This document shows, piece after piece, positions 1-10,519 of a DNA stretch of 64,000 nt. Position 1 is the first letter of the stretch. Each line of letters opens with the position of its first letter. The DNA is taken from positions 34,353 to 98,352 of the forward strand of contig JAUJYZ010000602.1 in assembly GCA_033675265.1 (NCBI GenBank). Direction: 5' to 3'. A model generated the notes under the pieces. It was not told the origin of the DNA and did no database searches. It saw only the letters and a program-made list of their open reading frames with translations. Both the position numbers and the translations under genes were made by a program. The stretch comes from Actinostola sp. cb2023 (taxonomy: Eukaryota > Cnidaria > Anthozoa > Actiniaria > Actinostolidae).

Positions 1-59
1 TCAGAACTTCTTGTCCTTTAGTGTGTGTTCCAGTACGGCCCTTGCATATCAGCCTGAGA

Positions 60-1067
60 TTATTGTGGACGTTCATCGGTCGTGTCTCGTTTGCAACAGC
101 AGCATGACCGCATTAGCAAGGATGGATGAAATATCCTTAGAAATTCTCTTCTGAAGGGTTTGTTGAAAGTATTGTACACCAGGGGATTGATGGCGCTACT
201 CGCATAACACGTGTAGAGTATGACTAGTCCAGCATGACGAGATAGGTTTGTGTAGATGCTGATGTGAAGCACCGTGGAACTTGGAATCCAGCAGAGAACA
301 AATCCACAAACTACCGCCAACAACGAGTAGGTTATGTGGATCTCCTCCTTGGACAATGTGACCGAGCTGTGTCCTGCAGGTCCAGCGTTGAGGTTGGGGG
401 CCACTGAGGCGTTGTGTTGCTTGACAGTTTGGTATACTTTCCAGTAACATACAGTGGTTATGGAGAGTGGAAAAACGATGAACATAAATTCACAAAACCC
501 CCCAAAAATCCGCGCTGCTGTCTGATTGTAGAAGTGTGGTAGATGCAGAATAGCCTCGAAGTTGAACGTGAAGGTCCCGAAGCCACCGAATAGAAACACA
601 GCCATAGTAGACACAGATAGGAGCCACGCTCCACAAATCATCAACACAGCTCGCTTTGGGGTGAAGTAGACTTTATACCATCTTGATTTAACGACACAGA
701 AGAATCGATTGATGGCGATGAGGGCGGTTGTTTGGAGAGAACCATATATCAGTGAAAACCCAACAAAGGGGAACGCGTTACCAAGCAATCCTGTGAATGG
801 TTGTACTGTATTGGCAGTTATTAATAAAGTGCCTGGCATGACCACAACAGCCATTGCAACATCAGAGATAGCGAGAGTGATGATGTAGTAACTGGTGACG
901 CTACGAAGACGTGGTGTCTTGTAAAACACGTACAACACACAGGAATTTCCTACAAGAGCTGTTAGTGCTATGAGGACGAGTAGACCGGTCTCTACGATGA
1001 CCAGTGCTAGTGGTCTGTGGGCCAACTCGTAGGCTAGTTGTTGGTTGTTCTGAACATCCATTTTCAT
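60..1067 (-). CDS. Rhodopsin-class (class A) G-protein-coupled receptor, single exon
   Basis: A 335-residue ORF with seven hydrophobic segments in class A order. TM1 carries GNSCVLYV, TM2 has LAISD, TM3 ends in NRF in place of DRY, TM4 has GAWLL, TM5 has the FP...CYW pattern, TM6 has CWIP and TM7 has NPLVY. After TM7 come a basic stretch (NKPFRREF) and a run of four cysteines (CCCC) suited to palmitoylation. NRF/NRY instead of DRY is typical of melatonin-receptor-like and related orphan receptors that are expanded in cnidarians, so a plasma-membrane receptor for an unknown ligand is likely. Odd points: I see no cysteine at the usual extracellular start of TM3 and none in the second extracellular loop, so the conserved disulfide seems absent. 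The start MKMDV is the first Met; the second Met, two codons later, is equally possible. The gene looks intact and intronless. Confidence 0.88.
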   Translation of the reverse strand: MKMDVQNNQQLAYELAHRPLALVIVETGLLVLIALTALVGNSCVLYVFYKTPRLRSVTSYYIITLAISDVAMAVVVMPGTLLITANTVQPFTGLLGNAFPFVGFSLIYGSLQTTALIAINRFFCVVKSRWYKVYFTPKRAVLMICGAWLLSVSTMAVFLFGGFGTFTFNFEAILHLPHFYNQTAARIFGGFCEFMFIVFPLSITTVCYWKVYQTVKQHNASVAPNLNAGPAGHSSVTLSKEEIHITYSLLAVVCGFVLCWIPSSTVLHISIYTNLSRHAGLVILYTCYASSAINPLVYNTFNKPFRREFLRIFHPSLLMRSCCCCKRDTTDERPQ

Positions 1068-1139
1068 GCACTTATAATAGATCTAGATTTGCCAATAGTT
1101 ATCGCATATATGCGTCGTTATAAGGAGTGGGAAATTCAA

Positions 1140-1402
1140 CAGGGTAGCAAAGGGGGGGGGTCATGATCACGCTTCACGGGCCATTTTTTTGTAACTTCAC
1201 GCGTCACGGATAACAAGGAAATCGTAGTTTTGTCCCGGTCAATTACGTTCCACAGAGCATAACAGCGGTAAATCACGAATCACAGTCGGTCAAAAGCTCA
1301 TGTTGAAACATAAATTCACGCATCACTCTCAAATTTTTATGAATTTCACGATTCACGCTCCGTTTTTTGGTCAAATCACGGCGTAACCCTTTTGATACCC
1401 TG
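1140..1402. mobile_element. MITE-like element with CAGGGTA termini (hAT-like)
   Basis: The left end reads CAGGGTAGCAAAGG and the right end CCTTTTGATACCCTG, an imperfect terminal inverted repeat. The interior is a non-coding string of degenerate TCACG/CACGATTCACG motifs. CAGGG termini are usual for hAT DNA transposons. The flanks (AAATTCAA on the left, ATTTCAAG on the right) are similar but not an exact 8-bp duplication, so the family call is tentative. Confidence 0.5.
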
Positions 1403-1470
1403 ATTTCAAGGACTCTCAGCTGTTTTTGACGATTTGACGTCCAATTAAAGGATCTGAAGTGTACCTTGTA

Positions 1471-1940
1471 TTGGTACTCGTGTAGAGATCAATATTCCAA
1501 ATGAATATAGACATCCTCATAAAGGTACAATACTTGTGTGCCTGTCTGCTAAAGTCTCTATTCATTGGTACTCGTGTAGAGATCAATATTCCAAATGAAT
1601 ATAGACATCCTCATAAAGGTACAATACTTGTGTGTCTGTCTGCTAAAGTCTCTATTCATTGGTACTCGTGTAGAGATCAATATTCCAAATGAATATAGAC
1701 ATCCTCATAAAGGTACAATACTTGTGTGTCTGTCTGCTAAAGTCTCTATTCATTGGTACTCGTGTAGAGATCAATATTCCAAATGAATATAGACATCCTC
1801 ATAAAGGTACAATACTTGTGTGTCTGTCTGCTAAAGTCTCTATTCATTGGTACTCGTGTAGAGATCAATATTCCAAATGAATATAGACATCCTCATAAAG
1901 GTACAATACTTGTGTGCCTGTCTGCTAAAGTCTCTATTCT
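1471..1940. repeat. Tandem repeat, 94-bp unit, 5 copies
   Basis: Five nearly identical 94-bp units, each starting TTGGTACTCGTGTAGAG, with only one or two differences between copies (for example GTGTGCCTG or GTGTGTCTG). The apparent 63-codon ORFs in it are copies of the repeat read in frame, not a gene. Confidence 0.95.
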
Positions 1941-2159
1941 ATTCTGTTTGCTACGCGTGCCTACTCCAACGTATCCAGTCACTTTCAAGAGATCTTTGAG
2001 GTTCATTGAAATCGAGGGGAAGTTAAAAGTGCTTTTAAAAAGATGCCCATATCCACTTGAAGTTCATTAACCGATCACATAACGAATCGGGAAACAATAG
2101 CATTCTATTTCTGTTTCCTTGAAGTGAATAGTGGGATGGTTTATCCTGATTTTCAGACG

Positions 2160-3095
2160 GTCCGTGGTTGCATGTTGCATGTTGCATGTCGCATGTTGCA
2201 TACCAAGCCCGAAATGTATTGTGGATCATATATAAACTAGACGCTCTACTAGCGTGAAGTCGGGCTTCTAAATGAAATGTAGCCTATTTGAACTAAATAT
2301 AGATATCTTATAGTGCGATTAAAACAGTGTTTGGTTGCTCGTTGTGTGACTCGAGTTCGGTAGAACATGCTTTCCTTGCAATTTCAGTACTGCGATTTCA
2401 CAAACTCAGCGAATCATGAATGACAATGACATAGTTTATTTGGTACCATAAATATATCCATATAAATACAAATACCGTATACCGTAAACTAGACATCGCA
2501 GAGTGATTAAACAATGTTTGGATGAAGTGTAAATATGGGTTTACCTCGACGGCTCGGTCGGCTGAAAACCTCACAACTGTTCTCTTCACTGCGTGTATCA
2601 ACTCACTTTGATTCGTTCTAAGTTCTAAAGATCTCTAAACCCTTTGCAGTACTAGTACTGGATTGATAAATCCATGAATTATTGTGGTTATTTTGAAAAC
2701 AAGACGACATAACCTTCCTGCAACAAGGTTTGTGAATTCAGACTCGATGTCTCGTATTGATAAATCATTTTGTTAGAGCCTTCGGTGATTATCTTAGCGG
2801 CCGGCACAGGGCGCATGCGCTGTAGAACCCAGTTCGTGATTTGAGGTCAACGACGACAAAGAACGGATCTCATTTTTAGAGTCGGAGCTTCCACAGGAAG
2901 CCCGACTAATAATGTCAGCATGCCGCACATACAGAAGAAAATATGCCGGCTCCATATTGCGAAGACAAAGTCCATATTGTTGTGACCTTTCGCTGACTCC
3001 ATTCACATCGCCCATAGTGCATTTCGGGCTTGGTATACAACATGCAACATGCAAGATGCAACAAAACCTTCATCAACCTTTTTTGAAATAGCTGT
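2160..3095. mobile_element. Host foldback element (family G), interrupted by a second element
   Basis: The two outer parts carry inverted tips: GCATACCAAGCCCGAAATG on the left, CATTTCGGGCTTGGTAT on the right. Joined without the middle (2236-2908) they match the uninterrupted copy at 51,571-51,850, which shares the atatataa|tgtcagcatg junction and the later text (CATACAGAAG, GGCTCCATA). The left tip also has a TGCATGT/TGCATGTTG short repeat. Confidence 0.75.
2236..2908 (+). mobile_element. Family F element (F1) nested in family G
   Basis: It begins ACTAGACGCTCTACTAGCG and ends with a small hairpin (AGCTTCCACAGGAAGCCCGA). The same two ends recur at 19,133/19,636, 21,648/20,364 (reversed) and 24,625/25,672. 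Comparison with the empty site at 51.65 kb places the borders within a 2-4 nt ambiguity; the target duplication is TA, TAA or ATAA. No transposase is encoded, so it is a non-autonomous element. Confidence 0.75.
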
Positions 3096-3154
3096 ATATT
3101 ACTTGCGAAGTTGCGGTGTCAAACCCTTTTCAGAAAGGGTTTTCGTTTTGATCA

Positions 3155-3413
3155 GGGGTGCTTTTCATTTACCCGGAAAAACCGGAAATTCCGGTTGAAA
3201 AAAAAAGGCATGTGTCATTCCGATCGGAAAGTTCCAGAAAATTTAATCTAATATGCATAGTACACACATCTATGGAAAAACCGAAAAGAGCGGGAAAAGT
3301 GAATTACCTCAATCGCTAGACCGAGTTTTCCGAGACTTTCCGATCGGAATGACACATACCATTTGTTTTTCCAACCGGAATGTCCAATTTTCCTGGTAAA
3401 TGGTAAGCACCCC
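3155..3413. mobile_element. MITE-like inverted repeat
   Basis: Left arm AGGGGTGCTTTTCATTTACC pairs with right arm GGTAAATGGTAAGCACCCC. The arms continue inward through TCATTCCGATCGGAAAG and its complement. Non-coding. Confidence 0.7.
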
Positions 3414-3715
3414 AGTTTTCGGTTTTTTTTTCGGTGTTGTAGTATTCAGAACCCCCCAATGTCCCCCTCTAGAAGGGTATTCAATTTTAATTTTTGAAAA
3501 AGCCGCCTCGTTACTCCACAGGATTACTACTAACTAGTACTAAGTTGTCAATAACTGTCTAAAATAGAGTATATAATTTCTCGAGTCTTACATACGGTCC
3601 ACCTTATATCGATCTGTCTTGAACAGGGTATGAATTTTCAAGATGCCGTTATCTTAGATAGGGTCAGGGTTTACGGACCCCAGCACCCCTATCAAAACCC
3701 AGACCAAGGAAACCT

Positions 3716-3717
<2 letters not shown>

Positions 3718-3752
<35 letters not shown>
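3718..3752. repeat. Poly-C run
   Basis: About 35 consecutive C residues, directly 3' of the last exon of the minus-strand lectin gene. The length is probably unreliable in the assembly. Confidence 0.9.
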
Positions 3753-3754
<2 letters not shown>

Positions 3755-3794
3755 ATAAGGGGAGTTCCCCCAACCCGGGGACCACTCTGTCTAT

Positions 3795-3966
3795 TTATAC
3801 ATTTAAAAACTTTTTTCTACAAATAAAGGGGAGTTCCATTCCACATGGTCGATCGTTCCATTTATGTCCGGGCGTTGCCAGAGGCAATACAACGCAGTCT
3901 TCAAATTTGAACCGATCGTTTGGATTTACACCCAGCCAGTTTTGGTAGGACATGTGTGATCCGTCG
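3795..3966 (-). CDS. Last exon of PAN/LamG/C-type lectin gene: C-terminal half of C-type lectin domain
   Basis: Translation gives SDGSHMSYQNWLGVNPND, then FEDCVVL, KWNDRPC and PFICRK before a TAA stop at 3795-3797. This is the second half of a C-type lectin fold: the WND motif and the last three conserved cysteines are present, and NPND occupies the place of the sugar-binding EPN/QPD loop. A strong acceptor (TTCACATTCAG) precedes the exon, which starts at codon position 3. In the family this half follows an exon with the first two cysteines and the first helices. No such exon exists between here and the LamG exon at 4467; the interval is mostly a GGTC microsatellite. The gene is therefore either broken or mis-assembled here. 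Confidence 0.8.
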
Positions 3967-3979
3967 CTGAATGTGAACA

Positions 3980-4402
3980 TCGGTCGGTCGGTCGGTCGGT
4001 CGGTCGGTCGGTCGGTCGGTCGGTCTCTGTGGACAGATCGTTTAAGCCAGTCGGTCGGTCACACGGTCGCATCAAACGTGTCCCATCGACCTGATATCAA
4101 ACATTACATTCATGAACAGGGTCGGTCGGTCGGTCGGTCGGTCGGTCGGTCGGTCGGTCGGTCGGTCGGTCGGTCGGTCGGTCGGGTCGGTCGGTCGGTC
4201 GGTCGGTCGGTCGGTCGGTCGGTCGGTCGGTCGGTCGGTCGGTCGGTCGGTCGGTCGGTCGGTCGGTCGGTCGGTCGGTCGGTCGGTCGGTCGGTCGGTC
4301 GGTCGGTCGGTCGGTCGGTCGGTCGGTCGGTCGTCGGTCGGTCGGTCGGTCGGTCGGTCGGTCGGTCGGTCGGTCGGTCGGTCGGTCGGTCGGTCGGTCG
4401 GT
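3980..4402. repeat. (GGTC)n microsatellite
   Basis: About 420 bp of GGTC repeats with one island of unique sequence (about 4024-4120). It is open in several frames, giving spurious GRSVGRSV ORFs. It fills the place where an upstream half-domain exon of the lectin gene would be expected. Confidence 0.95.
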
Positions 4403-4466
4403 CTATATATCTTAAATTATTACACCATTTGTATAAATGATGTGATAGTGTGAATAAATTGTATAC

Positions 4467-4723
4467 CGATTCGTTCCGCAGCCTCTGAATTCTTAGTAAC
4501 GGCCAAATTGAACAAGGTAAGCTCTCTTATGTAGCCATGGAAGACTTTACTGGTGCTTTTGTTTAGCCCTATATCATGCTCGTGTCCAGTTTGCTTTAGA
4601 GTTCTGTCATCAATGTTTAGAATTCCTTCCGTATTTTTTCTGCCATTGATGTAGATTTGAACATTCAGATTAACATAACTGAACGAACCCATCACATGTG
4701 TCCAGACGTTGAAACTAACGGAA
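4467..4723 (-). CDS. Exon of PAN/LamG/C-type lectin gene: second half of LamG/concanavalin-like domain
   Basis: Acceptor CATTTTCATTTCAG is followed by VSFNVWTHVMGSFSYV, then QIYINGR, a middle segment, and YIRELTLFNLAVTKNSEA. W-T-H-V-x-G, the YINGR turn and the closing R-x-L-x-x-F-N strand are hallmarks of the second half of LamG/pentraxin-like (concanavalin A-like) domains. The exon ends at CGAATCG|GTATAC, a usable donor. Its start phase (one base completes a codon) is compatible with the first-half exon near 12.8-13.05 kb. It belongs to the secreted lectin-type gene that runs right to left across the first 28 kb. Confidence 0.8.
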
Positions 4724-4741
4724 CTGAAATGAAAATGAGAA

Positions 4742-4773
4742 ACGAATGAATGAATGAATGAATGAATGAATGA
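4742..4773. repeat. (ATGA)n microsatellite
   Basis: Short run of GAATGAATGA repeats in the intron just upstream of the second LamG exon. Confidence 0.9.
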
Positions 4774-5018
4774 AATGGATAAGGGGACTAAAAACAAACT
4801 TGATAATTAAATTGAAAATTTCCAACAAAGTCCATCAGAAAGCTCTTATTATATCCGTGGATAAAATCACTAACTATTTCGAGCCAAAATGTCTTTTAAT
4901 TTTGTTATCAACTAAAGAAATAGCACAACTTGATATATTATGAATTCAAGCCTAACGAGCATATGGCCTGCTTTTTACTGTATCACCTTCATTTGTTTCT
5001 ATTGTGCTATGACAACAT

Positions 5019-5451
5019 TCTGTCTGTCTTGTCTGTCTGTTTATTAAATTATCTGTCTGTCAGTATGTCTGTCTGTCTGTCTGTTTGTCTGTCATTCTGT
5101 CTGTCTGCATGTCTGTCTGTATATTTATCTGTCTGTCAGTCAGTCTGTCTGTCTGTCATTCTGTCTGTCTGCATGTCTGTCTGTATATTTATCTGTCTGT
5201 CAGTCTGTCAGTCAGTCTGTCTGTCTGTCTGTCTGTCATTCTGTCTGTCTGCATGTCTGTCTGTATATTTATCTGTCTGTCAGTCTGTCTGTCTGTCTGT
5301 CATTCTGTCTGTCTGCATGTCTGTCTGTATATTTATCTGTCTGTCAATCTGTCAGTCAGTCTGTCTGTCTGTCTGTCTGTCATTCTGTCTGTCTGCATGT
5401 CTGTCTGTATATTTATCTGTCTGTCTGTCTGTCTGTCTGTCTGTTTATTGG
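5019..5451. repeat. (CTGT)n repeat with higher-order period
   Basis: CTGTCTGT tracts interrupted in a regular order by CATTCTGTCTGTCTGCATG and GTATATTTATCTGTCTGTCA. The block recurs about every 70-110 bp, so this is a compound minisatellite grown from a tetranucleotide. The Cys/Leu/Ser/Val-rich ORFs in it are artefacts. It abuts the 5' end of the reverse transcriptase relic. Confidence 0.9.
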
Positions 5452-5499
5452 ATCGGATTTTAGATTAGCAAATCTAGGTTTAATTTCTCCAATCAAGAT

Positions 5500-5935
5500 C
5501 CAAGATCAACTTGTAACCAGAGTTGAGTGTGTAAAATATCTTGGCATTCATGTTGATGAGAGGCTTAAATGGGTCTCACATATCGATAACTTATGTGCCA
5601 AAGTATGTCGTTCAATTAATGGTTTAAAACAAGCACGCGACTATGTGCCAAGAGATACTCTGATCATGATGTACAAAGCTCTCACTCAGCCCATTTTCGA
5701 TTATCAGATTGTGATCTTGTTTGGGGACATTTCAATAAAGGCCAGATGGATCGTTTACAGAGATTACAAAATCGTGCAGCCCGTATCATCACCTATCAAG
5801 GCTACGAGGTTAGATCTATAAATATATTAAAAGATCTACAGTGGGATTGCCTTGATCTTAGACGTGAAAAACGCCTCAACCTAATCTCAAGCATGTTAAG
5901 GCAGGGTCTTTTTCCGATCCTTGGAAAATCACATT
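5500..5935 (+). pseudogene. Non-LTR retrotransposon reverse transcriptase, 3' fragment
   Basis: The frames read VKYLGIHVDERLKWVSHI, then LCAKVCRSINGLKQAR, DTLIMMYKALTQPIFDY, a frameshift near 5700, then DLVWGHFNKGQMDRLQRLQ, NRAARIIT and LRREKRLNLI. YLG-hx-D-xx-L-xW-xx-HI, the YxAL-xxPxxDY box and LQ-xxxARxI are the C-terminal (thumb) motifs of jockey/CR1/L2-type non-LTR reverse transcriptases. The 5' part is gone (replaced by the CTGT repeat) and the 3' part is cut by the element at 5950. Dead copy in an intron of the lectin gene, on the opposite strand. Confidence 0.82.
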
Positions 5936-5949
5936 TTCTGTTATATCTG

Positions 5950-6476
5950 CTTCCAATTTAAACCTATTAAATTGAAGTTTGGTCCTAAAGTGACATTTAG
6001 GTTGCTTAACATTTTAAGTTAGACATTTTTGACATTCCATGGTCACGTGACCTTAAGGCTATGAAAACAGATATTTGCAAACGGGGTGATGGTTGTTTTG
6101 TATTTTCAAAACATTTTTATGTGAAACAGTTAAGTTCAAAGAGCTAAATGAGAATCTGTAGTTTTTCATTAACGATAAAATTATAATAATAGAAATAATG
6201 AACTTAGTCACGTGACCTGTTTTGTGGATTATCTCGTTAGCAAAATAGGAAAAACATCCATTCCAAACGGAACCTTGTTATGCACCCTAAATGCAACAAT
6301 ATTACACCAAAAGATTTCAGAAATAAATCACAACCATCACCCCGTTTGCAAATATCTGTTTTCATAGCCTTAAGGTCACGTGACCATGGAATGTCAAAAA
6401 TGTCTAACTTAAAATGTTAAGCAACCTAAATGTCACTTTAGGACCAAACTTCAATTTAATAGGTTTAAACTGGAAG
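5950..6476. mobile_element. Foldback element with ~140-bp terminal inverted repeats
   Basis: Left arm (5950-6095) starting CTTCCAATTTAAACCTATTA is the reverse complement of the right arm (6331-6476) ending TAATAGGTTTAAACTGGAAG, almost base for base. Each arm carries GGTCACGTGACC. The loop holds a third CACGTGAC. Non-coding. Confidence 0.88.
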
Positions 6477-8130
6477 AAGATATTTGAAAACATAGAAAGT
6501 CACGGTGGCCACGCGCGCGCTCAAAAATGCCGGGGTAATTTTCACTGTTTGAAAACTGGACGCGCGTTGATTTCTGGGAGACTGGTAACGAATTAAGCGA
6601 GCAGCTAACGACATTTCTTTCGGAGCTTCGTGAGGCGGTCGGTTTGATTCGACAACCGATCAGATTACGGCAAATGACAATGCTTGTTTTGACCTCCATT
6701 TTGGTACCAAACTTCGTGGTATTTTCTCAAGACGTTTATATTTTACTGCATCCTGTAATCTGTCATTGTTTCTCAAACGACGTTCGTTTACGAAAGGTAA
6801 GATTTTGACCCTTGTTTTATTTTTTTAGGATTTAATTCTTTCGATCAAAAGAATATACCATACACATGTCCAGTGTTCAAATGAAATCACCTTCTTTTTG
6901 TTTTATTGATTTTCGTGCTTAATTCGCGATATATTGAATCTCAAAGTCTCCGATTTCTGGCCATATTTGACATTAATCGAGGGATTGCTTTGCCTTTGGT
7001 TGCAACTACAAGATTCGACACTCGAATATGCTTTTCGTAGAGTGTTCGTAATGTTATTGCAATCGGAGATCTGTTGGCGGGAAATACAACCAGCTTGTGA
7101 CGATGCCGGGTCATTCGACTGTACTTGGCCGGTTTTTATTTTTTATTTTTTATTAATTCTGCATTCTGAGTCACAACATAAACAGAATGCCGCGATTCAA
7201 AGTCGGTGACTACATGAAAGACCGCAAATTATTAATGAATATGATAATATTATTTATTAAATTTTAATCAACAATTTATAAACCTTTTTCTTTTCACATG
7301 TCTATTTTGTTGGGTGAGGGCCCAAGAAATAAAAAAGGGAGGCCGGGAGGAACATTTATTTTTACCCAGTTTTACTTGTGACATTTGTACATGTTACATC
7401 TGCTGTTACTACGGTATTAATTATTCTGTTCATTGTGTTTCTTTGTTTGCTTTTTTTATACTTGGGTATGGTACATATGAGCCTTTGTGATATGGTCATG
7501 AATGAGCAAAATTATAAATAATTCAAAGAGATTGAATATTTAATTGCAATTAAACATAACATATTAAATCAAAGTTACACATTTATTGTTTGGGCAATGA
7601 TTTACCAAACCTTGGTTATTTATGCAACATGTAAATGGAATGAGCAGTAAGGTACCACTGTCTAAAAAGGTAATTAAATTATACTGCCTATCATACTTTT
7701 TTTAATAGCTAAAACAAATACAGTTGTACACTGTATGCTGCAGGGCAGCAATTCTCAATCATATGGAATGCCAGGCACTACATATAAGCACAATATATTT
7801 TTGTATTTCTCAATCTTAATGATAAAAAACTAGTGACTCCCGATAATATATGTAGTTTCATGGGGTAGACCTACATTCTTATGTGAGTGAGCATTTTTGT
7901 ACAATATAGACACATTAGGCTGGTGATATTAGTATAAGTAAGGTAATTAATAGTAATGTATGTATCAGACAGTACACAGCACAGGGGTGCCTGTATAAGC
8001 CCAAAATACTGTCTTTAAAACAATCAACTTCTTTTATTTAACAATTTGGAAAAAGTTGACATATACCGAGTAGACTTCATTTGAAGTTACTCATTATATA
8101 TACACCTAATAATTTAATAAATACAGTATA
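6477..8130. other. AT-rich intronic DNA without a recognised feature
   Basis: Only short ORFs with no family resemblance are present (for example 6934-7209, plus). A possible donor (AAAG|GTAAGA near 6797) is seen, but no partner exon. Confidence 0.4.
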
Positions 8131-8462
8131 CAGTTGAACCTCTGGTTGTGACCACTATTGTATGCGACCACCACTCCTAAGTGACCAGTTTTCCAAAATA
8201 CCAAAAGTTCAGTTCCAAGTCAAATCACTATAGTTGGAACCTCTTGTAAGCGACCACCTCTCCCATTTTAGCGACCAGTTTTCCAAAATACCAAAAGTTC
8301 AGTTCCAAGTCAAATCACTATAGTGGGAACCTCTCTTGTATGCGACCAGTTTTCCAAAATACCAAAAGTTCTCCAAGTCAAATCACTAAGTGGCCACAAA
8401 GCCTCTCATAAGTGGCCACAAAGCTTGACATTTTGGGTGGTCGCTTAAGGGGGGTTCGACTG
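8131..8462. mobile_element. pogo/Tigger-like MITE, copy 1
   Basis: TA|CAGTTGAACCTC at the left and GGTTCGACTG|TA at the right, the usual pogo/Tigger terminus plus TA target. The inside is a repeated phrase (GCGACCA..., CCAAAATACCAAAAGTTCAG). Two relatives lie at 9193 and 9573. Confidence 0.75.
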
Positions 8463-8640
8463 TATATGACTGTGTAGTACTGCTTATGTTTTACAATATT
8501 TAGTAAAATATAACCAGCCATATTACACACAAAAATTGTCTAATAATATATTTATTATCCACCTGAGTTCAGGTTTGTCAAATCAGCTACCTAAGTCAAC
8601 TTATTCATGGTTTACAAAGCTGTTGTTTACTGTACGAAAT

Positions 8641-8785
8641 TAGAGTGATTTTATTTAACCCATGAAATATATATTAGTCTAATACACTTTAGTAGTCACT
8701 AATTCCATTTGTGTTTTATTGTTTGGTATTGACTATTAGACATTGACTATATATTTTGTCTCACGGGTTAAATAAAACCACTATA
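8641..8785. mobile_element. Short MITE, GTGRTTTTATTTAACCC family
   Basis: Left AGAGTGATTTTATTTAACCC and right GGGTTAAATAAAACCACT form an inverted repeat around a TTAGTC/GACTAA interior. Single ends of the same family occur at 28,631, 40,661 and 42,545. Confidence 0.65.
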
Positions 8786-9192
8786 AATAGAGTACAGAAT
8801 ACAAATATGGGGAAATATGGCACAAATCTTTATTTATTATACCATCAATGTATTTATACAAATGTACATATGTAAATAGAAATTTAAAAACACCTTTATA
8901 ACAATAGGTAGTAGATTTTTTAAATTATTGATATACATGTACATTTATAATATACATTGTACATTCATTTGTAAGATTTCTATTTTTCTGATATTTATTA
9001 AAGATCTTTTTAAATATTCAAATGTGGTTGTTCTTTCACCCTAGCATCGGTACACTCGTGCACGTTGGTGACTGTACTTTGACAAGTTACAAGTAAAACA
9101 ATTGTAACACTATTAAAACAGTATTTAATTTTTACTTACAGAATTTGAACCAGAGTACAAATCCTAAAAGCGTGAAATACTAAATATAATTA

Positions 9193-9385
9193 CAGTTGAA
9201 CAGCCTGGTTGCGACCACTCTCATAAGCGACCATCTCTCGTAAGCGACCAGTTTTCCAAAATACCAAAAGTTCAGTACCAAGTCAAATCACTATAGTTGG
9301 AACCTCTTGTAAGCGACTGCCTCTCGTAAGTGGCCACAAAGCTTGACATTTTGAGTGGTCGCTTAAGGGGGGGGGGAATCGACTG
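9193..9385. mobile_element. pogo/Tigger-like MITE, copy 2 (short)
   Basis: TA|CAGTTGAACAGCC to GAATCGACTG|TA, with the same interior phrases as copy 1 and an internal deletion. Confidence 0.7.
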
Positions 9386-9572
9386 TAGTACTAATCAAGG
9401 CTGCTAGTTGATGAAATATCCTTTGTTTCCTATTGTTTCATAGTACTATTAAATAGTAATACTGTATTTAGTTAGTACTGTTTCATGCTTTTAGTAATAA
9501 TTATATATATATACAATATAACCGGACGTGTTGTATAAGATATAATCATGTTCTACTATAATTGTCAAGATA

Positions 9573-9725
9573 CAGTTGAACCTCTTGTTGCGACCACTCT
9601 CGTAAGCGACCACCTCTCGTAAGCGACCATTTTTCCAGAATACCAAAAGTTCAGTTCCAAGTCAAATCACTATACAAATGTAGCTGGAACCTCTCGTATG
9701 CGACCACCTCTGACGTAAGCAACCA
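9573..9725. mobile_element. pogo/Tigger-like MITE, copy 3 (truncated)
   Basis: Begins TA|CAGTTGAACCTCTTG and matches copies 1 and 2 for about 150 bp, then loses similarity. No right terminus. Confidence 0.65.
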
Positions 9726-10049
9726 CGCCGAAAAAATCAAAGTTAAAGTATATGCAAATCAAGACATCTTGCATCAGAAATACAAGCTCTGCCACGGTTG
9801 TGATTTCTATTGTGTTTTCTTCATGAATTATTCATGAATATAATAAGTGTTTTACTCTAATCCACAAGTTTCAATGTTTTCTCATTTCAACCCTCTTGAT
9901 TTGGGGGATAATTGTTAATTATTTGAAATTCGTTGAGCAGCAAGACATGAAATCTACTATGCATACGTCCAAAGAAATTAAATAGTCTCATTAGGATTGG
10001 ATTGAGAAAACATTGAAGCTAGTGAATTTGGGGTCAGCCTATATTATTA

Positions 10050-10519
10050 TTAAACAACATTTAGTGGACATGGATGTTGGGGATAGTTGTGAGAGTTCCA
10101 TTCTCCATAATAGAATTGAAGGGTCATTTGCCCTTTCCCCTTTTGATAGACAAAGGCGAAATCTTTGGTGTCCTCAACAATCAGTTTGACCTTGTGCTTA
10201 TTCCTCTTTAACCCTTTCAATCTGCGGTCAAAGAATCCCCCTACCTCCCCTTCAGTCATTCCAGTTAGTAAAGAAAAGAATGATGTCAGTGAACCAATAG
10301 TTGTAAAAGTAATCACTTCCCCTTTCTTGTTCCTTGCAGAGTAACAGAGAGGTTCTTTGAACTGATCAGGACACTGCTTGAGTACAAGAGACAAAGAATG
10401 GAATACTGCATATGGAATAGAACGGTGGACCTCTGCATAATATGGTCTTCTCAGTGATACCCTTCCTGCCAACCGTCTATAAATAAACTTCAGCCACAGT
10501 CTGGCTTCGTGATCTAGAA
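10050..10519 (-). CDS. Unknown two-exon gene, exon 2
   Basis: Starting after the acceptor GGATCAG this exon adds 155 codons and a TAA stop. It reads VLDHEARLWLKFIYRRLAG, then several Leu/Phe-rich stretches, GMTEGEVGGFFDRRLKG, and ends HPCPLNVV. The join with exon 1 (11,093-11,354) is in phase: one base of Val in exon 1, two here, giving about 243 residues. The exon has no membrane segment once the spurious upstream Met region is dropped. It is basic around RRLKGLKRNKHKVK. I do not recognise the family. The open frame extends upstream to 10,607, so a separate single-exon reading is possible but less likely. Confidence 0.55.

Noticed and set aside
3952..4453. Long GRSVGRSV-type ORFs on the plus strand
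   Set aside because: Pure translation of the GGTC microsatellite; open in more than one frame, with no unique sequence.
4930..5468. Cys/Leu/Ser/Val-rich ORFs of 127-177 codons
   Set aside because: Translation of the CTGT repeat, open in two frames.
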